DNA of 64,000 nucleotides from an uncultured Aquimarina sp. (GTDB lineage Bacteria; Bacteroidota; Bacteroidia; Flavobacteriales; Flavobacteriaceae), in assembly GCF_947495315.1 (NCBI RefSeq), contig NZ_CANLYD010000016.1:110511-174510 (forward strand), given 5' to 3'. Shown here piece after piece: positions 51,250 to 59,722 of this stretch. The notes under the pieces were generated by a model, which was not told the DNA's origin, made no database searches, and was given only the letters and a program-made list of their open reading frames with translations. Made by a program: the position numbers and the translations under genes. Every line of letters begins with the position of its first letter. Positions within the stretch are counted from its first letter, which is position 1.

Positions 51250-52428
51250 TTATATACGTTCGATCACCATTGCAGAAGCACCACCGCCACCGTTACAAAT
51301 AGCTGCGGCTCCTGTTTTTGCATTATTTTGTTCCAACACGCTCATCAAAGTGATTAAGATACGAACACCAGAACATCCTAATGGGTGTCCTAAAGATACA
51401 GCTCCACCATTTACATTGGTATTAGAATCATTCAATCCAAGTATTTTCATATTAGCAAGTCCTACTACCGAAAAAGCTTCGTTAAATTCAAAGAAATCAA
51501 CATCATCTAGTGTGATTCCTGCTTTATCGATCGCTTTTGGTAATGCTTTTGCAGGTGCTGTTGTAAACCATTTAGGTTCCTGCGCTGCATCTGCATAACT
51601 CTTGATTTTTACTAAAGGTTTTAATCCAAGTTCAGCTGCTTTCTCTGCACTCATTACTACCACAGCTCCGGCACCATCATTAATGGTAGAAGCATTAGCC
51701 GCTGTAACTGTTCCTTCTTTTGTAAAAGCAGGGCGTAAAGCTGGAATCTTCTCCATTTTCACATTTTTATACTCTTCATCTTCTGTAACCATGACAGGTT
51801 CTCCACGACGTTGTGGTACTGGAACAGGAACAACTTCATTAGCAAATTTACCTTCTGACCATGCCTTTGCAGAACGCTCATAAGATTGAATTGCAAAAGC
51901 ATCTTGATCTTCTCTGCTAAAATTGTGTTCTGTGGCGCATAAATCTGCACAAACTCCCATGGCATTTTGATCGTATACATCCACCAAACCATCACGTTGC
52001 ATTCCGTCTTCAAGTGTTTGAGAACCAAATTTATGACCTGTTCTTAATCTAACATAATGAGGAATTAGACTCATGTTTTCCATTCCACCAGCTACTACAA
52101 TATCGGCATCTCCTAATGCGATAGTCTGAGCTGCATGCATCACTGCTTTCATACCACTAGCACATACTTTGTTTACAGTTGTACAAGGCACCGTGTCACC
52201 TAATCCTGCACCTAAAGCAGCCTGTCTAGCTGGCGCTTGTCCATTTCCAGCTTGTACTACATTACCCATGAATACCTCTTCAACTAATGAAGGGTCCAGA
52301 TTGATTTTATCTAATGCACCTTTGATTGCTATTGATCCTAATTGTGTAGCAGGAACTGTAGATAAACTTCCTAAAAAACTACCTATTGGAGTACGTGCTG
52401 CTGATACTATTACAACGTCTTTGCTCAT
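51250..52428 (-). CDS. Acetyl-CoA C-acyltransferase (thiolase)
   Basis: A 392-aa thiolase for acetoacetyl-CoA or 3-ketoacyl-CoA cleavage/condensation. The acyl nucleophile is Cys89 (NKVCASGMKA), with GHPLGCSG (His348) and the acid Cys378 (AICNGGGGASAM). All three catalytic residues are present. Whether it is biosynthetic (acetoacetyl-CoA) or beta-oxidation type is not clear from the sequence. It stands divergent from pgpH, sharing a 182-base gap. Confidence 0.93.
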   Translation of the reverse strand: MSKDVVIVSAARTPIGSFLGSLSTVPATQLGSIAIKGALDKINLDPSLVEEVFMGNVVQAGNGQAPARQAALGAGLGDTVPCTTVNKVCASGMKAVMHAAQTIALGDADIVVAGGMENMSLIPHYVRLRTGHKFGSQTLEDGMQRDGLVDVYDQNAMGVCADLCATEHNFSREDQDAFAIQSYERSAKAWSEGKFANEVVPVPVPQRRGEPVMVTEDEEYKNVKMEKIPALRPAFTKEGTVTAANASTINDGAGAVVVMSAEKAAELGLKPLVKIKSYADAAQEPKWFTTAPAKALPKAIDKAGITLDDVDFFEFNEAFSVVGLANMKILGLNDSNTNVNGGAVSLGHPLGCSGVRILITLMSVLEQNNAKTGAAAICNGGGGASAMVIERI

Positions 52429-52558
52429 TATATTCGAATTTAATAAATGTGTGTTTGTTATTTTGCGAATTTAAGGATTTTTGGAGGATATACATAGCTA
52501 AGTTATTCATAGGATTTACTAATTCTGAATTATAGGGATACGCGATTTTTTCACCTTC

Positions 52559-52588
52559 TTTGTACTGACTTATTTTTTAGTACTTTTG
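52559..52588 (+). promoter_or_regulatory. Promoter of pgpH
   Basis: TTTG at 52559-52562, an 18-base spacer, then TACTTTTG at 52581-52588: a full Bacteroidetes consensus, 22 bases before the GTG at 52611. Confidence 0.7.
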
Positions 52589-52610
52589 AGTAATCTATAC
52601 GAATATTCTG

Positions 52611-54656
52611 GTGAAAAAGTTTTTAAATAATTTTTATAAAAATCAATCCTTTTTATATAAAGGGTTTCTTTTTGTTAGTACGTTGATTCTCATAGTATAC
52701 CTATTCCCAAAAGGAGGTGTTTTTAAGTATGAGTTTACAAAAGGGAAGCCATGGCAGTATGAAAACTTATATGCTCCGTTTGATTTTGCGATTGCAAAAA
52801 CTCAAGAGGATATTGATGCAGAGAAGAAGCGTATCGAAGATAATAATATACCGTATTTCGAGTATGATACTATCATTGCCAATACTGCCAAAGATAGTTA
52901 CAATGCAGCGTTTAAAAGTAATTTAGAAACTTTAGATCAGAGTAGTTCTGGAAAACAAGCGAAGCTTTTCGGTAGGATACTTCTTAATGATATTTATAGA
53001 TATGGTGTTTTACAAGAATCATATTCTTATGAGAATAAACGACAAATCTTTCTTAATAAAGGAAATAAGGCCGAAGCTATAACTTTTGGACAAATATTAA
53101 CTCCCAATGCGGTTACGGCGATTATTAGTTCCAGAATTGATAAAAGTGAGTATGTTAAATTTAAAAGTGGTTTTGTAGCCTTATTTTATGATTTGGTGAA
53201 ACCAAACGTATCTCTAAATCAAAAATTAACCGAAAGTACACTAGAAAACGAATTAGCGCAAGTACTTACTACGAGAGGTAGTGTTTCTAAGGGAAGCAGG
53301 ATTATTGCAAAAGGAGAAGTAGTAGAGGGAAATAGATTACAGATTCTTACATCTCTGAAAGCAGAATACGAGTCCCAGGTATGGAGTGATAAAAACTTTT
53401 ATTGGATTGTTTTTGGATATGGGATTCTAGTTTCTCTGGCTTTGCTAATGTTATTACTTTTCATTCGAAAGTATAGAAGGGATATCTATGATAATAATAC
53501 TCAGGTTACTTTTATTGCATTTAATATCCTTTTAATGGTCTTGATCACTACGTTAGTGGTGAAATACAAGTCAGATTATATCTATATAGTTCCATTATGT
53601 ATTTTACCATTGATTTTAAAAGCTTTCTTTGATTCTCGACTTGGCTTGTTTACACATGTGGTAACAGTAATGATTTTAGGTTTTGTTGTTCCTAATAGTT
53701 ATGAATACACTTTTTTGCAAATTATCGCTGGAATCGTTACCATATTAACTATTTCTGAATCTTATAAAAGAGCAAACTTGTTCATTACTGTTGGACAGAT
53801 TACCGGGATTTATATTTTGGCTTATATTGCTTTTCATATTATTCATGAAGGAAGTATTAGTGATATTGATTGGACGACTGTTGGTCTATTTGTAATAAGT
53901 GGTTTTGCTACATTAATAGTGCATCCATTGATTTACGCCTATGAAAAGATGTTTGGTTTAATCTCTGATGTTTCTCTTTTGGAACTTAGCGATACTAATT
54001 CTTCTTTATTAAAAGAGTTATCTGATAAAGCTCCAGGAACCTTCCACCATTCTCTTAATGTTGCCAACATTGCGGAAGCTGCGGCTAGTGAAATAGGAGC
54101 AAATGTAATGTTAGTAAGGGTAGGAGCCTTATATCACGATATTGGTAAAATGGCAAATCCTACATATTTTACTGAAAATCAAACAGCTTCAGGAAATGCA
54201 CACGACGTATTATCTCCTAAAGAAAGTGCTAAAATTATCATCAATCATGTAATAAGAGGTATTGAAATAGCCAAAAAGAATAAACTGCCTGATCGTGTAA
54301 TCGATTTTATAAGAACACATCATGGGACCAGTACGGTGTACTATTTTTATATGAAAGCTAAGGAAATTAATGAGAATGTGAACATGGAAGATTTTCAATA
54401 TCCTGGACCTAAGCCTTTTTCTAAGGAAACTGCTATTTTGATGATGAGTGATAGTGTAGAGGCTGCTTCTAAAAGTTTGAAAAACCCAACCAGTAGTTTA
54501 ATTGATTCATTTGTGGAGAAAATTGTGAATAAACAAATGGAAGATGGACAGTTTCTTAATGCAAATATTACATTTAAGGAAATTCAGCAAGTTAAAAAGA
54601 TCTTTAAACGAAAGCTTACTAATATCTACCATTTAAGGATTGAATATCCGGAATAG
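52611..54656 (+). CDS. pgpH: 7TM-HD (PgpH-type) cyclic-di-AMP phosphodiesterase
   Basis: A 681-aa membrane enzyme that hydrolyses c-di-AMP in the family. One N-terminal span (FLFVSTLILIVYLF), an extracytoplasmic 7TMR-HDED domain (about 45-260), then a seven-span membrane domain (about 265-455). The cytoplasmic HD domain has FHHSLNVANIAE, VGALYHDIGKMANP and RTHHGTS with the metal-binding HD pairs. The start is GTG 52611 (MKKFLNNFYKNQ). It would regulate c-di-AMP and so potassium or osmotic balance. Strong own promoter. Confidence 0.93.
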   Translation: MKKFLNNFYKNQSFLYKGFLFVSTLILIVYLFPKGGVFKYEFTKGKPWQYENLYAPFDFAIAKTQEDIDAEKKRIEDNNIPYFEYDTIIANTAKDSYNAAFKSNLETLDQSSSGKQAKLFGRILLNDIYRYGVLQESYSYENKRQIFLNKGNKAEAITFGQILTPNAVTAIISSRIDKSEYVKFKSGFVALFYDLVKPNVSLNQKLTESTLENELAQVLTTRGSVSKGSRIIAKGEVVEGNRLQILTSLKAEYESQVWSDKNFYWIVFGYGILVSLALLMLLLFIRKYRRDIYDNNTQVTFIAFNILLMVLITTLVVKYKSDYIYIVPLCILPLILKAFFDSRLGLFTHVVTVMILGFVVPNSYEYTFLQIIAGIVTILTISESYKRANLFITVGQITGIYILAYIAFHIIHEGSISDIDWTTVGLFVISGFATLIVHPLIYAYEKMFGLISDVSLLELSDTNSSLLKELSDKAPGTFHHSLNVANIAEAAASEIGANVMLVRVGALYHDIGKMANPTYFTENQTASGNAHDVLSPKESAKIIINHVIRGIEIAKKNKLPDRVIDFIRTHHGTSTVYYFYMKAKEINENVNMEDFQYPGPKPFSKETAILMMSDSVEAASKSLKNPTSSLIDSFVEKIVNKQMEDGQFLNANITFKEIQQVKKIFKRKLTNIYHLRIEYPE

Positions 54657-54746
54657 TCTATGAGTGATTGAGTTTGTGAGTTATTGAGTAAAAGGAGTAT
54701 TTTGTGTCAGATTTACTTGATATATCAACTTGACTTTGATTATTAA

Positions 54747-54810
54747 ACCATAAACTTTGTGATCATTATATCGTTAGGTCTCGACTTCGCTAGAATTGAC
54801 CGTTTATGGT
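54747..54810. repeat. Inverted repeat, possible remnant of an intergenic element
   Basis: Arms ACCATAAAC (54747-54755) and GTTTATGGT (54802-54810), with an inner GGTC / GACC pair around TCTCGACTTCGCTAG. The core resembles the CTCGAC-type intergenic repeats common in flavobacteria. It lies in the 254-base gap 54657-54910, which otherwise shows nothing. Confidence 0.35.
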
Positions 54811-54910
54811 ATTTATTGTGATTGGTTAGTTTGACCCATTTTATAGTGAATTTTTCACCTCATCCTTTACTATCAAATCCAACAATCCAACCTTCTTACA
54901 ATCTAAAAGT

Positions 54911-55186
54911 CTAATCTTTCAAATACTTTCCATCCATCCAGAAAGTTCCGAAAGGAATTACAGAGCATATAAGTACTATTGCCAATGTTTTATTATTCCA
55001 TCTTTTTTCGGGTTTTACTAAAAAAGCAAATACGATGTAAGCAAGAAATAAAAAACCATGTGCCATACCAATTACCTTATTGGGTTCTGGTGATGCAAAT
55101 AAATACTTCAGTGGCATCGTAACAAATAGTATAGCTAAGTATGAAATTCCTTCGAGATAACTAATGAATCTGAAACTGGTGATCAT
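54911..55186 (-). CDS. DUF3817 integral membrane protein
   Basis: A 91-aa protein with three likely transmembrane segments (SYLEGISYLAILFVTMPLKY, VIGMAHGFLFLAYIVFAFLV, TLAIVLICSVIPFGTFWMDG). It matches DUF3817 (FRFISYLEGISYL start). The start is ATG 55186; the TTG at 55216 adds ten residues without support. Function is unknown. Confidence 0.85.
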   Translation of the reverse strand: MITSFRFISYLEGISYLAILFVTMPLKYLFASPEPNKVIGMAHGFLFLAYIVFAFLVKPEKRWNNKTLAIVLICSVIPFGTFWMDGKYLKD

Positions 55187-55254
55187 ATTCTTATATTTAT
55201 TTAAAATTGAGTGCAAATTTAAGGCTCAGAATATATCCAAACGTTAATAAATAC

Positions 55255-56493
55255 CTATTTTTTATTACTATACTCTAATTCAAATATTTCGAGATCAAAA
55301 TAAGGGATAGCTGATAACAAATGATCAAAAATATCAGCCACTATCTTCTCATAGTTTTTCCATACTTTATCATTACTAAAAGCATAAATTTCTAAAGGAG
55401 TTCCTTGAGCGGTAGGTGCTAATTGGCGACTCATGATCATCATTTCATTATTGATATGTGGATGATCCTCTAGATAAGATTCTACATATTTTCTAAATAC
55501 GCCCATATTAGAAAGGTTCCGACCATTCATTAGAACCTCCTTATTTATCTGGTTTTCTTTATTATAAGAATTCACCTTGTGTTGTGCTTTATCCAGGTAT
55601 TCCTTTATAAGCTCCACTTTTTTAAGACGATCTACATCATTTTCGGATAAAAACTTAATACTAGAAGCTTTTATTAAAATAGCTCTTTTTATTCTCCTTC
55701 CACCAGAATCCATCATACCACGCCAATTCCTAAAGGACTGAGAAGTTAAATGATAGGTAGGGATCGTTGTAATTGTTTTATCAAAATTCTGAACTTTTAC
55801 TGAGGACAGATTGATCTCGATCACATCTCCATCTGCTCCATATTTAGCCATTGTGATCCAATCGCCAATCCTAACAGTGTCATTAACAGCAACCTGTATA
55901 CTCGCTACAAAACCTAGGATAGTATCTTTAAATATTAGTAGAATAACTGCAGACATCGCTCCAAGAGCCGTTAAAAACGTCCAAATTGATTTTCCGGTAA
56001 TCAAAGAGAAAATAAAAATAGCACCAATCACCCAGATAAATATCATAAAGACCTGAATATAACTATCTATAGGTTTATCTTTAAATGACTCTAATGACTT
56101 TAAGAAATCTCTAAAGGTTCTAAGGATACTTCTTACTATCCAAATAGTCAAAGCAATTACAAAGATGTCAAAAAGAATTTCTAAGTAGCTTTCTGCTATA
56201 GGAAAAGCTATAAATAGCTCGGGTATTATCCATATGCTAATAGATAATGGTATAATGTGAGATACATAATCGAAAGTTTTGTTTTTGACTAAATAATCAT
56301 CAAAAGTATTTTTCGATTTTGAAGCGTATCTTTTAAAAAGGTTTAAGATTACCTTTCCGATGACTTTATCTAGAACGAATAGTACTATTAATAAGATACA
56401 AACACCAATAACTACATTTAGGTATTCTGCCATAGTTTCTGAAAAGCCATTAGAAACTAAAACTTTATAAAAATACCGAGTTAGTTTTTCCAT
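55255..56493 (-). CDS. MscS-family mechanosensitive channel
   Basis: A 412-aa small-conductance mechanosensitive channel. About four transmembrane segments lie in residues 15-190, including the pore-lining GKSIWTFLTALGAMSAVILLI. Then come the beta domain (VRIGDWITM, the MscS signature) and a C-terminal cytoplasmic domain (about 270-412). It releases solutes under hypo-osmotic stress in the family. It lies downstream of the VTT/DedA-like gene with a 57-base gap, so it may be transcribed with it. Confidence 0.9.
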   Translation of the reverse strand: MEKLTRYFYKVLVSNGFSETMAEYLNVVIGVCILLIVLFVLDKVIGKVILNLFKRYASKSKNTFDDYLVKNKTFDYVSHIIPLSISIWIIPELFIAFPIAESYLEILFDIFVIALTIWIVRSILRTFRDFLKSLESFKDKPIDSYIQVFMIFIWVIGAIFIFSLITGKSIWTFLTALGAMSAVILLIFKDTILGFVASIQVAVNDTVRIGDWITMAKYGADGDVIEINLSSVKVQNFDKTITTIPTYHLTSQSFRNWRGMMDSGGRRIKRAILIKASSIKFLSENDVDRLKKVELIKEYLDKAQHKVNSYNKENQINKEVLMNGRNLSNMGVFRKYVESYLEDHPHINNEMMIMSRQLAPTAQGTPLEIYAFSNDKVWKNYEKIVADIFDHLLSAIPYFDLEIFELEYSNKK

Positions 56494-56550
56494 AAAAATA
56501 AATGAATTCAGATCAGGTTCTTAACCTACAGGTTATTGTTCTAATAAGTT

Positions 56551-57168
56551 TTATACCAAACTGAAAATGGCTACAGCATACAAATAGAATCTTACAAAAC
56601 GTAACAGTCCAAAAAGTAAATAATTAATAAAAGGATATTTTATCATTCCAGCTGCGATACTAGTAATAGAAAAAGGAATAGGAAGTAATGCTCCTACTAC
56701 AATTAAAAAACCTCCCCATTTACGAGTGTTTCTAATATGTTTGGCCATTTTTACCTCTAGATATTCATGAACTGAGGGGATTTTGGTAATTGATTTCCCA
56801 ATGAAATAAGAGATGACTCCTCCTAAATAAGATAATAAAGCAAGTATTGAGAGATATAAAATAGGACTAGTTGTTTTGTCACTCCACGCGATGAAAATTT
56901 CCGGGGGGATAAGACCCAATAAAGATTCTGACGCAAAAAATACACTAAACACTACATAGTCTGAATAGTTTTCTGTTACATAAATCAATAAATCATTGAT
57001 ATTAATAACGAAATAGTTTACAATTAATAAACCTGCTATAAAAAGTAAAATAGGAGGTAAAGCTTTTTTTAAACTGATTCCTAAAAACTTATAGAAACCT
57101 GTATAACTATAATATTGATGCAATAATTGCAATCGTGTTTTTTTTACAGATCGGGGATTCATTTTCAT
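56551..57168 (-). CDS. VTT/DedA-like membrane protein
   Basis: A 205-aa membrane protein with about five hydrophobic segments. VFFASESLLGLIPPEIFIAWSD and LGGVISYFIGKSI resemble the VTT (DedA/SNARE-associated) domain of lipid scramblases, though it is more diverged than DedA proper. The start is ATG 57168, MKMNPRSVKKTR with a positive N terminus; the longer frame begins at TTG 57192. The role is inferred only from the fold. Confidence 0.65.
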   Translation of the reverse strand: MKMNPRSVKKTRLQLLHQYYSYTGFYKFLGISLKKALPPILLFIAGLLIVNYFVININDLLIYVTENYSDYVVFSVFFASESLLGLIPPEIFIAWSDKTTSPILYLSILALLSYLGGVISYFIGKSITKIPSVHEYLEVKMAKHIRNTRKWGGFLIVVGALLPIPFSITSIAAGMIKYPFINYLLFGLLRFVRFYLYAVAIFSLV

Positions 57169-57338
57169 AACAATTTTTCCACAAGGCAACAAAAATAATA
57201 TATAATTGATTTTTTGACGTTTATAAAATCATAAAATTTGTCGAGAAGTTGTTATAATAATTACAAGATATAAAGAAAATATCCCAAAACGCTCATTATA
57301 AAAGGTATAATGCCCGATTGATTCCATGTGTTTAAACT

Positions 57339-57363
57339 AAAAAAACCCTGAAAATAATCAAGG
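57339..57363 (-). terminator. Intrinsic terminator of the 57407 gene
   Basis: On the minus strand, CCTTGA / TCAGGG (one wobble pair) with a 6-base loop is followed by seven T. Confidence 0.55.
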
Positions 57364-57406
57364 CTTCTTTACGGTATTATAGTAAGAAAAATAGTATTGT
57401 CTATAT

Positions 57407-57781
57407 TTATGCATTCAAGGCATCTCTGTAATCTGCCAAATCCATAACATTCATTTTATTTTTTATATCCTTAAACAGAGAAACAAGATACATTAGGCTT
57501 TCCACCGGATTTACATCTTCATTCTTTGCAACAGGTGTTTCATTTTCTTCTTCTTGTTCTTCGATAGGCTCATCATCTGGAATAGGGATAAGAAAACTAT
57601 CATTTTCTTCAATATGTTCGTAGGTAAGTCTTAACACTTTTACCACTAATGGTACTTGCTGTTCTAAAGCATAGGATCTCAAAGCTTTAAGATCCTCTAT
57701 TAGTGTGTCTGTATTGATTCCGGATTTTTCTAGATCAGTCAGAATTTTGTCAATTAATTTGAGCGCCTTTTTATTTTCCAA
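57407..57781 (-). CDS. Unknown small acidic protein with TTG start
   Basis: A 124-aa protein, mostly helical, with no signal peptide or known domain; the middle is very acidic (PDDEPIEEQEEENET). The frame has a stop two codons upstream of TTG 57781 and no Met before residue about 101, so TTG is the only possible start (MENKKALKLIDKILTDLEK). The -7 element CAAATTTA (minus strand TAAATTTG) at 57820-57827 supports expression. Function is unknown. Confidence 0.65.
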   Translation of the reverse strand: MENKKALKLIDKILTDLEKSGINTDTLIEDLKALRSYALEQQVPLVVKVLRLTYEHIEENDSFLIPIPDDEPIEEQEEENETPVAKNEDVNPVESLMYLVSLFKDIKNKMNVMDLADYRDALNA

Positions 57782-57819
57782 GGATTATAAAATTAGTTTG
57801 TTTTAAAAAATGATTACGG

Positions 57820-57827
57820 CAAATTTA
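57820..57827 (-). promoter_or_regulatory. -7 element of the 57407 gene
   Basis: TAAATTTG on the minus strand, 38 bases before the TTG start; the -33 site reads TTTC. The remaining gap to 58147 holds one strong hairpin (58091-58137) and otherwise nothing. Confidence 0.45.
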
Positions 57828-58090
57828 ACCCTTTATCTAAATCTTTGAAATCTTTTAAAACAATAAATTTACTTTTTAGTGTTAAAAAAAATATTGAAAA
57901 AAAATATTCCCAAACAAATCGAGGAATTTTCCCCATAAAATACTGACCATTAGTTGTTTATTGTTTAAAAAACAAGCCTATGCTTGTATTCCAGCTAAAG
58001 TTTGAGGTTTAACCGTAACCAAAATTCCTTAATCCTTTTTATCTTTGAAAAGTATTCCAATTACAATTTTTCCCTTACTTTTTTTGTTTT

Positions 58091-58137
58091 CCCCAACACT
58101 TACCTCCTTGAATACAGGAGGTAAGTTCTTCTTGGGG
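58091..58137. repeat. Strong nested hairpin downstream of DUF2807 gene
   Basis: Inner 10-bp perfect stem CTTACCTCCT / AGGAGGTAAG (58099-58108 with 58116-58125), outer pairing CCCCAA / TTGGGG. It is only 11 bases after the DUF2807 stop on the minus strand but has no U-run there, so it is a factor-dependent terminator, stabiliser or element remnant. Confidence 0.55.
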
Positions 58138-58147
58138 TATTTCGTAA

Positions 58148-59032
58148 TTAAAATAAAGCTACAGTTTTATCTTCATCTTCTTCTTTTATTGTAATTAATA
58201 GTTTTCTTTTTCCCAGCATACTTACTTTATATACTTTAGTTCCAGTGGTCCAATTTTCTTTTCTAGTTGCCTGTGGCATCATAGGGAAACCATAACTAAA
58301 TTTCGAACCATCCGGTTTGGAACCAATAACAAAGAATTGATTTCTGGTTAGAGAATTATTCTTGATTTCAAATTTTATATATTTTATCAAGGCATTTTTG
58401 GTTTTCTTTTTATTGTGAACTATTGCTTTTCTAGCATCTCCTTTAATTTTTTTTGGAGTATTTATGATTTTGAGCTTAGCATTTTTACTTAATTTAGTGT
58501 CTAACTCATTTATAACATTCACTTTTGCAGAACCACGACTCCAGATATCTACTCTTGCATTTTCTGCAATCAGACTAGATGCATCAATAGTAGCAAGTTC
58601 TGCTGCAATGCGTAGTTCTTTTGTTTTACCATCCATAAAGATTTTACCGATCGGTGCTAAAACCTGAATGTAATTGTTATCAAGGTTAATAATTCTTGTA
58701 ATATCATGTGTACCACTCTCTACTTTTCTGATATTGGGAGCACCAACAACTATTTTGGCGTTTTCTGATGGTTGTATCCATTCTTTTTGATTCAAATGTA
58801 AAGTACCATCTATAACTTCCTTATCTATATAATCAAATAGATTAGTGTCCGTGGTAATCGTGAGACTTTCTTCTTTAGATTGATCAATAATCACCTGAGC
58901 GTAAAAATTAATTTTTATATTTTGGATGTTATTAACATCAAAGATTTTCGTTGTAATTTCTTTATTTCCTTTTATTTGTGAGGTAGCTGTTAAACTAACT
59001 AATAGTAGTAATAGATTAATATACTTCTTCAT
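58148..59032 (-). CDS. DUF2807 (GIN domain) exported protein
   Basis: A 294-aa protein with a signal peptide (INLLLLLVSLTATSQ). The mature part is a head domain of the DUF2807 type (also called GIN or putative auto-transporter adhesin head). Sequence cues are INFYAQVIIDQSKEESLTI, NIRKVESGTHDITRI, and a ladder of parallel beta strands over about 30-190. The C-terminal ~90 residues are basic (KKIKGDARKAIVHNKKKTK). It is thought to be surface exposed; function is unknown. Confidence 0.85.
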   Translation of the reverse strand: MKKYINLLLLLVSLTATSQIKGNKEITTKIFDVNNIQNIKINFYAQVIIDQSKEESLTITTDTNLFDYIDKEVIDGTLHLNQKEWIQPSENAKIVVGAPNIRKVESGTHDITRIINLDNNYIQVLAPIGKIFMDGKTKELRIAAELATIDASSLIAENARVDIWSRGSAKVNVINELDTKLSKNAKLKIINTPKKIKGDARKAIVHNKKKTKNALIKYIKFEIKNNSLTRNQFFVIGSKPDGSKFSYGFPMMPQATRKENWTTGTKVYKVSMLGKRKLLITIKEEDEDKTVALF

Positions 59033-59071
59033 GACTTTATGTTTTAGATTAAATTTTTAATAATGTTGTGA

Positions 59072-59587
59072 TTAGTTAATAATGTTGTGATTAGTTTTAG
59101 TAAACCACTTTTTTGTGATTACATAATCGATTCCAAATTTTCCTGATCCTAAAATAAGGTTGTAGATAGCAATCCATAAGAATCCCATTGCCGGTAGCAT
59201 AGCCCATAATCCATTATCCCATTTTTGGAAAATTATGGCGACTAGCATCGTACACATAATAAAAAAAGAAGCAATTCTGGTTTTGAAACCTAGTAGAAGG
59301 AATACACCTCCGATAGCTTCACTAGCGGCGCCCATCCATGCGAAGAATACTGGGAAGATTGCAAAAACACCTCCGTATTCTGAAATATCTTTAGGGAACC
59401 ATGCTACAACTTCTAGAAATGCTAGATCAGGTGATCCTTCTGGACTCCAAGGAACTCCGAATTTACTTCCCCCAAAATTCACTGCTAAAAAATAACCACA
59501 GATGATTCTAGGAAATGCAAATAGCAGATCTATTGACCAATGCTCCATAGTAATCGGAGAGATAATCTTTTTAATGACATTTTTCAT
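59072..59587 (-). CDS. DoxX-family membrane protein
   Basis: A 171-aa protein with four likely membrane spans (LLFAFPRIICGYFLAVNFGG, VFAIFPVFFAWMGAASEAIGG, IASFFIMCTMLVAIIFQKW, LWAMLPAMGFLWIAIYNLIL), the DoxX/DoxD-like fold. The start is ATG 59587 (MKNVIKKIISPITME). The longer frame starts at TTG 59674 inside a terminator palindrome and is rejected. Family members take part in quinone or thiol redox chemistry, but the exact role is unknown. It follows a terminator, so it is independent of the amylase gene. Confidence 0.82.
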   Translation of the reverse strand: MKNVIKKIISPITMEHWSIDLLFAFPRIICGYFLAVNFGGSKFGVPWSPEGSPDLAFLEVVAWFPKDISEYGGVFAIFPVFFAWMGAASEAIGGVFLLLGFKTRIASFFIMCTMLVAIIFQKWDNGLWAMLPAMGFLWIAIYNLILGSGKFGIDYVITKKWFTKTNHNIIN

Positions 59588-59661
59588 AACTGAAACGATT
59601 TTAGATTGTTTGATGTTCCAAATGTCTGAATCAGTTGTGAATACTGCGCCCCAAAACAAAA

Positions 59662-59695
59662 TAGGACGGCTCAAATTATAATTTGAGCCGTCCTA
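59662..59695. terminator. 34-bp perfect palindrome, terminator between amylase and DoxX genes
   Basis: Arms of 17 bp (TAGGACGGCTCAAATTA and its complement) with no loop bases beyond the centre. It lies between the stop of the amylase gene (59723) and the start of DoxX (59587). Confidence 0.8.
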
Positions 59696-59722
59696 AATTA
59701 AGTGAGACAGTATGTTATTAGG

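Noticed and set aside
51350..51883. Plus-strand ORFs opposite the thiolase gene
   Set aside because: Antisense shadows of a well-supported thiolase with all catalytic residues.
52717..52926. Alternative-frame ORF inside pgpH
   Set aside because: The pgpH frame is continuous and shows clear domain motifs; the other frame is low-complexity.
54777..54801. tRNA gene
   Set aside because: The GGTC/GACC stem is too short and no cloverleaf or anticodon arm can be drawn; no tRNA was found in the window.
59588..59674. N-terminal extension of the DoxX protein
   Set aside because: The TTG start lies inside a perfect palindrome that acts as terminator; the ATG at 59587 is better.
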